From NCBI RefSeq assembly GCF_963678635.1, contig NW_026971055.1:1-64000 (forward strand): a stretch of 64,000 bases of DNA, written 5' to 3'. Below, one piece after another: positions 55,680 through 64,000 of this stretch. This stretch comes from Symsagittifera roscoffensis. Lineage: Eukaryota > Xenacoelomorpha > Acoela > Convolutidae. Within the stretch, counting starts at the first letter, position 1. Each line of letters begins with the position of its first letter. Made by a program: the position numbers and the translations under genes. Under the pieces are notes generated by a model. The model saw only the letters and a list, made by a program, of their open reading frames with translations, did not search any database and was not told the origin of the DNA.

Positions 55680-57008
55680 TAGTTCTTCAACCGAATCAAT
55701 GTCCTCCAAAATTTCTGGCAACGGATTCTCTGAATCTTCAAATTCGGTTCCGCCGATGGACTTTTGCTTTCGCACCGCGTTTTCTCTTGTGGTAAGCACT
55801 TTTTCGCTTGAGTGATATCTTATTTCCTATAAATTGATCCTGTTGACGTTTTGACTGTCGAACCAATTTCTGCCGCTATATTCGCCTTTAGCGGTTTCTT
55901 TAGCGCTAGTCCACTCTTACGACTTTCATTTATGCGCAAAATTGTTTTCTTCGGATAGTGGATATTTTCCTTTTACTTTTTTTCTTTGAACCCCTTCTCC
56001 CAAGATACATCATCTCCTTCCTCAGTTCTGTGTTCCATAAGCCTGTTTTGTCGACAATCCGCAGTATGTCGTTCTTCGCAGCATCTCTCGGTTCCTGGTT
56101 CCAACGGGCGTTCGCCTCCAGCAGTTCCTTGAGAGCTTGTGCTCTCTGACGATCCCTGTCTGAGTGTACTTGCTGTTTGTGCAGTGGACTGGTGTCCCTG
56201 CTGAGTTTCCCCTTTCTGTCTATCTTCAGGTTCTCCCGGGATTGGTCAATCCTTCGCCTTAAATGAGATGCCGTTAGGGCCGATCATCACGGGTGCTGTT
56301 TGTCTAAGCAGTCAGAATTGCTTATAAACTTATCACGTAAGATTTTAAGTTCGTTTTTTGGAAGTCTGTCAAAATGTGCCTGAAAAGGAGATACTTGAAA
56401 AGTTTTCTGATTGTTCTACCGTAAGTCTTGCATTATGGTACTAATACATAGTTTGATCAATTGATTTTTTTCTTCTAACAACATTACCCCCAATCTTCTT
56501 TTCATGGTTTGTATTGTTCGTTCTGCTAGACCGCAACCTCGATGGTCCCCCACCGGACAGAAATTTTGTTCGATACTGAGTTCAGTGCAAAACTTTTTGA
56601 GTGCTTTCCCCTTAAATCCTGAAAAATGGTCGGATCTTATTTATTCCGGAATGCCGTGTGTGTCTGTATACGAGCTCATGAATTTTACCGTACATTTTCC
56701 ACTACTTGATTTAATAATCATTACCGACGGGAATTTTGAGAATCTATTTTTAGCTACTAGAATGTAGATAATTTTCCCTCAGTGATTTTCTAACGGTCCC
56801 GCGTAATCTAATTGCACTTCCTGTCCCGGGTGAGTGAGCAGTGGCAGTGGTTTTGACGCATTTTTGGAATAAGATATTTTACATTCTTACCATTTCTGGA
56901 GCAAGTACGACACTCTTCCCCGCTAGGTTCCATTTCTCCTTGTGCAAATGTGACACCCATAGCATAGTCTCTTAACCAGGATGTTTCGATGAACACGTTT
57001 GAGCACAA
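55680..57008 (-). pseudogene. LTR-retroelement integrase, minus strand, first copy
   Basis: Read on the minus strand from 57,008. A segment with EECRTC (the C-x2-C of an integrase zinc finger) lies near 56,915. After two stops the core follows: ILVAKNRFSKFPSV (where the usual Asp is Asn), HGIPE, a TAA, IRSDHFSGFKGKA with the second Asp (about 56,630), and DHRGCGLAERTIQT with the catalytic Glu (about 56,530). It then continues as a long charged tail to about 55,680 with several stops. This is a Ty3/gypsy- or BEL-type integrase of a different family from that at 20.7 kb. RT and gag are not present next to it. Confidence 0.75.
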
Positions 57009-57685
57009 CTTAACTCAGTTTAACTCAGTTGAAGAGGTACTGCCAGTCTGTTTTTCACAAGAATACAGTCGTCCTGCACCACCATCTGCGACCACATTGG
57101 TTTCGTATACGGTTTCATCGGCTCGAAGCCCTGTTTGTCTCCTCTCTCAAGAAAATGGAGAGGAGATTTCAAAACAGAAGAGTACTGCCAGATTTATCGA
57201 TAATATTTTCCTTTAGAAAAGTTAACTCAGATTGAGTGATCATTCAGTAAGAAACAAAAAAAGTGTAAGGGCCTATAAAACAAAAATTAAAGATAAGGAA
57301 CATCATCTCGATTACTGTTTTGAGTTTGATGCAAATTTAAAATCTAGAACTGTCAGAATATCTTTTAATCCATTGCACAATTTTGAAAAATTACCAGTTG
57401 TTTAAGTTACAATATACTAAAAAAAGTTATAAAATTCTACATAATATTTATCTAAGTTATATATTTTTTGTAATTTCTTTTTTCACTGTTTAGAATTAAA
57501 ACAAATCGAAAAAAAATTGACTCAAATTTCAAAATTTAAATTGAGTATCAAAAAATAGTTCAAACCAGGCAAGAAATCTCCTTTGGTGTCAGTTGTATAG
57601 GTTAATATCTTAAAAAAACTCAGAAAAACTGATTGAATGGGAAGTTTCATAAACATAGATTGGTTCTCAACAAAATCTGTGAACA

Positions 57686-57935
57686 CTTCATTCTGATTAG
57701 TTGTTACCACAAATATTAACTGAGAAAGAAAGCTCGGTTGTTTGATAACAAACTTAAGGAAAAGGCCATGAGAAGTAGAGCTCAATTCTGATTGGTTGTC
57801 ATTAAATTTGATGAATATTCTGTGACCGTTGAAGCTCGATTCTGATTGGTTGATATCAAAAAAAATTTAAAAAATTCTTAAAAGTAAAGCTCGATTCTGA
57901 TTGGTTTTTACTTTTGAAACTCCAGGGTTAGATTG
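57686..57935 (+). promoter_or_regulatory. ATTGG (inverted CCAAT) motif array, second location
   Basis: CTCAATTCTGATTGGTTG at 57,780 and CTCGATTCTGATTGGTT at about 57,835 and 57,890 are spaced ~54 bases apart. ATTCTGATTAGTTG lies at 57,690 and AGATTGGACG near 57,931. All three core copies here keep a perfect ATTGG, better than at 47.6 kb. Confidence 0.45.
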
Positions 57936-58114
57936 GACGATTTTTGTTTCAGCTAGGCTAAATAGCATATCTATTTTGATTTTTTTTCACGTTATAATCA
58001 ACTAGTTAAGAAAGTTGCTGTTTTTGTTCACTTTTACTCTTTTTTCGAGGCTAGTCAACTCATCTTATCTAGAAGTTTGGGACTTTCTAAATATTCTATT
58101 CTTTTCTTATTGAG

Positions 58115-58430
58115 ATGCGGTCACTGAAGAGAAAAGAAAGAGAAAGAGGCGCATGTCTTGATTGTGGCTGAGTTTACACTCGCTTAGACGCATCAAAAAA
58201 TCGTTAGCACTGTGGCGTTTTAATGTCTTCCACTTGAAACTTTCATACATATAACAGCGAGGAACTCACAAAGCATTTGATGGAGAACCATTATTAATGC
58301 CCAGATAAAGATAAATTATTGCATGAATGCTCAGCAGTCTCGAACAACACTCCAAGAAAAAGCTAAATTAATATTTTTTTAAATAAAAATCCTAGGAAGA
58401 AATACTTTGAATAATAATTTTTACTGAATC
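58115..58430 (+). pseudogene. Two-zinc-finger pseudo-exon, copy Z4
   Basis: ATG 58,115 begins a diverged PSLKRK-type segment (CGGTCACTG in place of CCGTCACTG). The first finger again has TGA after CLDCG. The second finger is changed (first Cys lost, TTCCACTTG) and frameshifted. The tail with CTCAGCAGTCTCGAACAACA is kept. Confidence 0.55.
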
Positions 58431-58717
58431 TGATAAGTCCATACAAAAAACTTGGAAAACAACTTTAGTAAAATTTATACAGTGTTCTCATCACTATTCT
58501 TGATCTGTCATTTTTTTTATTGAAAGATTCTGACCGATAATAAAACGAGCAATAGTCGAGTTCAAATTTTATTGAAAAATTCAAATGGAAATCGATCCGA
58601 TAATCTTTTAACTACAATAAAAACTCCATTGGTTGCAAGCTTGCGGAAGTTTTGTTGCGATAACTTTGTAGAAAAAAGACTAGTATATGCTAATGTAATG
58701 AGTGCTATATGCTAATG

Positions 58718-59527
58718 TGTGCAGTGGACTGGTGTCCCTGCTGAGTTTCCCCTTTCTGTCTATCTTCAGGTTCTCCCGGGATTGGTCAATCCTTCGCCTT
58801 AAATGAGATGCCGTTAGGGCCGATCATCACGGGTGCTGTTTGTCTAAGCAGTCAGAATTGCTTATAAACTTATCACGTAAGATTTTAAGTTCGTTTTTTG
58901 GAAGTCTGCCAAAATGTGCCTGAAAAGGAGATACTTGAAAAGTTTTCTGATTGTTCTACCGTAAGTCTCGCATTATGGTACTAATACATAGTTTGATCAA
59001 TTGATTTTTTTCTTCTAACAACATTACCCCCAATCTTCTTTTCATGGTTTGTACTGTTCGTTCTGCTAGACCGCAACCTCGATGGTCCCCCACCGGACAG
59101 AAATTTTGTTCGATACTGAGTTCAGTGCAAAACTTTTTGAGTGCTTTCCCCTTAAATCCTGAAAAATGGTCGGATCTTTTTTATTCCGGAATGCCGTGTG
59201 TGTCTGTATACGAGCTCATGAATTTTACCGTACATTTTCCACTACTTGATTTAATAATCATTACCGACGGGAATTTTGAGAATCTATTTTTAGCTACTAG
59301 AATGTTGATAATTTTCCCTCAGTGATTTTCTAACGGTCCCGCGTAATCTAATTGCACTTCCTGTCCCGGGTGAGTGAGCAGTGGCAGTGGTTTTGACGCA
59401 TTTTTGGAATAAGATATTTTACGTTCTTACCATTTCTGGAGCAAGTACGACACTCTTCCCCGCTAGGTTCCATTTCTCCTTGTGCAAATGTGACACCCAT
59501 AGCATAGTCTCTTAATCAGGATGTTTC
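58718..59527 (-). pseudogene. LTR-retroelement integrase, minus strand, second copy
   Basis: Tandem copy of 56,178-56,987. It has the same integrase core lesions, including the stop before the second Asp and the Asn in place of the first Asp. The long charged tail after the core is cut off at the duplication border (58,718). Confidence 0.75.
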
Positions 59528-60190
59528 GATGAACACGTTTGAGCACAACTTAACTCAATTTAACTCAGTTGAAGAGGTACTGCCAGTCTGTTTTTCACGA
59601 GAATACAGTCGTCCTGCACCACCATCTGCGACCACATTGGTTTCGTATACGGTTTCATCGGCTCGAAGCCCTGTTTGTCTCCTCTCTCAAGAAAATGGAG
59701 AGGAGATTTCAAAACAGAAGAGTACTGCCAGATTTATCGATAATATTTTCATTTAGAAAAGTTAACTCAGATTGAGTGATCATTCAGTAAGAAACAAAAA
59801 AAAAGCGTAAGAGCCTATAAAATAAAAATTAAAGATAAGGAACACCATCTCGATTAATGTTTTGAATTTGATGCAAATTTAAAATCTAGAACTGTCAGAA
59901 TATCTTTTAATCCATTGCACAATTTCGAAAATTTACCAGTTGTTTAAGTTACAATATACCAAAAAAAGTTATAAAATTCTACATAATATTTATCTAAGTT
60001 ATATATTTTTTGTAATTTCTTTTTTCATTGTTTAGAATTAAAACAAATCGAAAAAAAATTGACTTAAATTTCAAAGTTTAAATTGAGTATCAAAAAATAG
60101 TTCAAACCAGGCAAGAAATCTCCTTTGGTGTCAGTTGTATAGTTATCTAGAAGTTTGGGACTTTCTAAATCTTCTATTCTTTTCTTATAG

Positions 60191-60495
60191 AGATGCCGTC
60201 ACTGAAGAGAAAAGAAAGAGAAAGAGGCGCATGTCTTGATTGTGGCTGAGTTTACACTCGCTTAGACGCATCAAAAAATCGTTAGCACTGTGGCGTTTTA
60301 ATGTCTTCCACTTGAAACTTTCATACATATAACAGCGAGAAACTCACAAAGCATTTGATGGAGAAGCATTATTATTGCCAAGATAAAGATAAATTATTGC
60401 ATGAATGCTCAGCAGTCTTGAACAACACTCCAAGAAAAAGCAAAATTAATATATTTTTAAATAAAAATCCTAGGAAGAAATACTTTGAATAATAA
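60191..60495 (+). pseudogene. Two-zinc-finger pseudo-exon, copy Z5
   Basis: ATG 60,191 starts the PSLKRK segment. The same TGA is in the first finger. The second-finger region resembles Z4 (TTCCACTTG) but keeps the GAGAAGCATTATTATTGCC part of Z2. Confidence 0.55.
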
Positions 60496-60904
60496 TTTTT
60501 ACTGAAGTCCATACAAAAAACTTGGAAAAAAACGTTAGTAAAATTTATACAGTGTTTTCATCACTATTCTTGATCTGTCATTTTTTTATTGAAAGATTCT
60601 GACCGATAATAAAACGAGCAATAGTCGAGTTCAAATTTTATTGAAAAATTCAAATGGAATCGATCCGATAATCTTTTAACTACAATAAAAACTCCATTGG
60701 TTGAAAGCTTGCGGAAGTTTTGTTGCGATAACTTTGTAGTAAGAAGACTAGTTTATGCTAATGAGTGCTTAACTATTTGTTGAACTTTGGAAAAAACTGG
60801 ATATTTATAAAACATTGACTAATTGAAAGGTTTTGCCTAGTTACAGTTTTAAAAATTTCCTTGTTTAGTGCTTGTAAAAGTGTTCATAGAGTAGTACATT
60901 ATTG

Positions 60905-63520
60905 AGCTCCGACTTCTCTTGGGAGTTGATACATGAAGCATAATTGAAAAATTTTCTTTCGAGATCAACATTTTTGGATTTTAAAAAAGTTTGATGTGAA
61001 AAGATTTTTAGAGATAATATTATCTAGCTTGCTGAAAATTTCTCTACAAAACAAAACTATCAGAACGAAATGTGTGATCTTTCATTTATACGAAATTTTT
61101 TAAGAAAAATTCTAGTTAGACCCACAGTAAAAATTTAGTTCATCTTCAATGTTTTTCTCATTTGGAAAATTACGTAGAACTATCGTTTTTTGCGTAAAAA
61201 ACCTCGCAAAATTATTCAATTGTTACAGTTTGCACCTTGATTTCGTATCCCTATTCGATTTTTTAAAGAATTATAAGAACAGATTTGTTAGAATTTTATA
61301 AAGGTTGCAGAAAAATGGAATTAAGTTTCCTTGCGAATTTTTATTTCCAAAGGTTCTGCAGATTATAAGCAAAACAGTTGCTCTCAATTTATTCTAAAAA
61401 ATTACTTTAAAGTTACAGCTTTTTATTCGAATTTTTAAAATGGGCTTTCAAATGCTTAAAATAGCACCGGTTCGTTCTCACTTAGACATTTTCAAGAAAA
61501 TTTCCGACAAAATACAAGAACAAAAAGCTATTTAATAACTATTTAGCAGGTAAAGTGATTCTTAATGATACCAAAATGTGTGTTTTTGCCGAAATAGTTT
61601 GCAGTAGCAACTAAACAAAGACACCTAATGGAGAAAATGTACGAATTACATGGTAAAATTTAGACGTTATCAGTTTTTATTTCAAATCTGCCAGCAAAGT
61701 GTTTGTTCAATTGATACTATCTTCTCCTGAATTGCTCCGTTCTGACAAATTTTTCTTGCTAAGTGAGTTCAATAAAGAAAACATGCAATAAGCAGAAAGC
61801 AAAAATAAGCTTAAGACTTTGATTACTCCTATGGAAAACCATAAAATCTATGTTGTATAATCAACAGAGAAATAATCATCCGTTTTGTAGAAAATTTTGT
61901 TGAATACAAAACAATCTAAGATGTTTTTAAGAAAAAATTAGGCTGAACATTATCGTTTTTCTTTTTTTTGAGAAAAAATTGTCAAAAATCTTTAAAAATA
62001 CAATTTGAGCTTAGTTCTAAACTCTACACGTATGTATAATTTTTCAATTTCATCAGATGCAAAACAACTAGCCGAAACCTTGAGATATCTGCAAATCTTT
62101 CCAACAAAACTTGATTTTTTTGCAGTTTTTTCCAGAAGCTTGACTTTTTTTCGAAGTTTCAGTAAGTTTCAGTATAGTTTCAGCTAGATTGAAAACTGTT
62201 TCAGCAAAGAAGATCATCTAATAAAATAGGCATTATGTCAAATTAAATCAAATCTTATCTTTTGAAGTTTTTTAAACGGAAAACTTTAGCTTTTTTGATA
62301 AATAATTCCAATTTGTTACACATCTTACCATTGACTTACCTAGAACGGGAAAGCATCATACCTTCAGTACACAATCCACACGTTATAATCAAAAAATAAA
62401 TAACGCGTGCCAAGAGTTTTACAAAAAACTAGACATTTCCTCACAAAATCCAATAAAACACCGTTTTTCTTACCATTATCTTAACAGTAAACTGAAACTT
62501 AACCTTTCCCTATCTTAATACTTTGTGAAACCTTGATAAGGAATTCAACACTCAGCAATTTATATACAATTAAACACAAACCAAGATTTTCATTTGGACA
62601 AATTGACTAGTTGAAGTCATGATTCGCTAACTAAAAATAAACTTACGATTTATTTCTAACGAAACTGATAAAAATAGGCTGAATGATCAAAAGACGTATA
62701 TTAATTTCCACAAGCGCTATGACAACTTCAGATTTAAAGCTGATTCGAACAATTGTTCTAATTTCAAAAATCAGAATACACAAAAACAATCGAAAAAAAT
62801 TACCACCACTACGAAAAAGACCCTTATTGAAAAACAAAAATTATTGTAACGTATAACCAAGAGCTTAAAGTGAAAACGAATTGACACAACTTAGAAACAA
62901 TATCTTGCCATGAAAAGAGTAAAAACCTCAAGATTTAACCCAGTTATAATCTTTTACTAATTTCATTTTGTAGTCACAATCAACTAACCAATCACAGCCT
63001 ATCTTTTTTCCACAATCACTGCCTATCAAATTTGGAGTCGTAATTTGGACTCTACAGGCCGGTCACTTCGTTCTTGGAAGTATGTTAGTCTTTTCCGGTA
63101 TACCTGGAGTGCATCTTTGAGAAGTGCTCCCCCTGACAACTACTCCGATACTTCCTTGGTGGAATGTTTGACTGGGTCTCCAAACCACTTTGGCTCATTA
63201 TTCTTAATTTGTCTAGAGCTTCGTCGTACTCCCAATTCTTCGGCACTGGAGTCGTCAGAAACACTCTGAGGAGGCTCAAATATTGTGTTCCGTTCGGATG
63301 CTGGCTGAAAATTTCCTCCGAGATCGTCCCCTTTTTTAGAAGTTGGTCTGCAAGATTCTCCCACTCCGCAGGTGCCAGGTTTCGGTTTTGAAACGTGTCG
63401 ATGATGTCCTCTGGACGTGTTTGTGAGTCTATCGTCTTTAGTTTGGCCTTATGTCTGGTTTTTGGGTTGGAGCTCCTGTGAACGTCTTTATTCGAGGTAT
63501 CCAAAGTGGATTTTTAAAGT
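60905..63520. repeat. Diverged third copy of 52,820-55,400
   Basis: From CTCCGACTTCTCTTGGGAGTTG (60,906) to the truncated retroelement ORF at 63,085-63,504, the order and orientation follow 52,820-55,400 without interruption (offset about 8,100). Substitutions and small indels are frequent in the AT-rich part and rare in the ORF part. Confidence 0.88.
63085..63504 (-). CDS. Unknown retroelement ORF (minus strand), second copy
   Basis: 139 codons from ATG 63,502-63,504. It is colinear with 54,967-55,386, with about nine amino-acid differences (for example Thr to Arg near residue 10, Glu to Ala near 46) and no stop or frameshift. Upstream sequence diverges at about 63,515, so the Lys/Pro-rich ORF and integrase are absent here. 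Confidence 0.5.
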   Translation of the reverse strand: MDTSNKDVHRSSNPKTRHKAKLKTIDSQTRPEDIIDTFQNRNLAPAEWENLADQLLKKGTISEEIFSQHPNGTQYLSLLRVFLTTPVPKNWEYDEALDKLRIMSQSGLETQSNIPPRKYRSSCQGEHFSKMHSRYTGKD

Positions 63521-63599
63521 TCGTTGCTTTTTTTTAACTTTGCTTTTTCCTGGAGTGTTTTTGGAGACCACTGATCATTCATTCAAAAATTTATCATCA

Positions 63600-64000
63600 T
63601 CTTGAGAATAATACTGCTTCTTCTTCATTTGATTAGTGAGTTCCTCGCTTTTATATGTATAAAAGTTACAATTGGAAAACTTTAAAACGCCACAATGCTT
63701 ACGATGTCTTGATGCGTCTAAGCGAGTGTAAACTCAGCCACATTCTAGACATGCGACTCTTTTTCTTTCTTTTCTATTCAGTGATGGCATCTCAATAAGA
63801 AAAGAACAGGAGATTTAGAAAGTCCCAAACTTCTAGATAAGATGAGTTGAGCAGCCCTGAAAATAGAATAAAAGTGAACAAAAACAGCAACTTTCTCAAC
63901 TAATTGATTATAATATCAAAAACAATCAGAATAGATAAGCTATTTAGCCTAGCTGAAACAAAAATCATCCAATCTAACCATGAAGTTTCAAAAGTAACAA
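63600..64000 (-). repeat. Inverted copy of the zinc-finger repeat (copy Z6)
   Basis: The reverse complement matches 57,900-58,300: GTTTCAGCTAGGCTAAATAG, TCTAGAAGTTTGGGACTTTC, and the finger exon including TGTGGCTGAGTTTACACTCG (the shared TGA). It is the only copy in opposite orientation. It faces the copies at 57.9 and 60.2 kb and brackets the retroelement pieces between them. It runs off the window end. Confidence 0.85.

Larger units (their letters stand above)
56178..60752. repeat. Tandem duplication, period 2,540 bp
   Basis: The segment 56,178-58,717 (integrase fragment plus zinc-finger repeat) is repeated from 58,718 (TGTGCAGTGGACTGGTGTCC at both starts). The second copy has lost ~463 bases between 60,142 and 60,143 (equivalent to 57,601-58,063) and runs to about 60,752. 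Identity is very high over the integrase part and a little lower over the AT-rich part. Confidence 0.92.

Noticed and set aside
1..64000. CRISPR arrays, bacterial operons, tRNA and rRNA genes
   Set aside because: The repeats here are long, irregular and interspersed, not short direct repeats with uniform spacers. No clover-leaf or rRNA core sequence was recognised by eye, though a tRNAscan run would be the decisive test for tRNAs.

Overview
This is eukaryotic DNA, almost certainly from an animal, with an AT-rich genome full of transposable elements. The signs are short introns with T-rich acceptors (about 0-1.5 kb), a SET domain, C2H2 zinc fingers, Ty3/gypsy-type pol genes, and no operons or ribosome-binding sites. 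The phylum cannot be fixed from this window. Nearly every coding stretch is decayed: reading frames are recognisable but carry stops and frameshifts, so most entries are pseudogenes.

Layout. (1) 0-1.5 kb: remnant of a spliced gene of unknown function, followed by three tandem copies of a ~0.4 kb AT-rich repeat. (2) 3.25-5.45 kb: a decayed gene whose N-terminal part reads as a SUV4-20-like SET domain with post-SET cysteines. It runs into an acidic linker and then a CACTA/KDZ-type transposase (Transposase_21-like). (3) 6.3-10.3 kb: a reverse transcriptase/RNase H fragment of a Ty3/gypsy element, partly tandem-duplicated with period ~2.69 kb. (4) 11.0-45.4 kb: a very large Ty3/gypsy-like retroelement, visibly more GC-rich than its surroundings. 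It may be bounded by a truncated 5' LTR (11,041-11,468) and a fuller 3' LTR (44,550-45,423). It has a ~3 kb leader with a structured 186-bp repeat, then gag, pol (RT, RNase H, integrase, GPY/F), a macrodomain, a Cys-rich hydrophobic ORF, a second gene with coiled coil plus SGNH-hydrolase domain, and several kb of unrecognised coding sequence. The block from early gag to the middle of the last large ORF is present twice in direct tandem (14,742-28,352 and 28,353-41,969). The two copies are nearly identical and are joined through a GGAA microhomology. Almost all stops and frameshifts are shared, so the element was already dead when it duplicated. (5) 45.4-64 kb: an AT-rich mosaic of direct and inverted duplications. 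It is built from a repeat carrying a two-zinc-finger pseudo-exon (six copies, all with the same TGA) and from minus-strand pieces of a second LTR retroelement (integrase core plus downstream ORFs).

The most interesting content is the cargo of the large retroelement, a macrodomain and an SGNH hydrolase downstream of integrase, and the juxtaposition of a SET domain with a DDE transposase at 3.3-5.5 kb. None of the genes looks able to make its full protein today. The value lies in what intact relatives elsewhere in the genome may encode.
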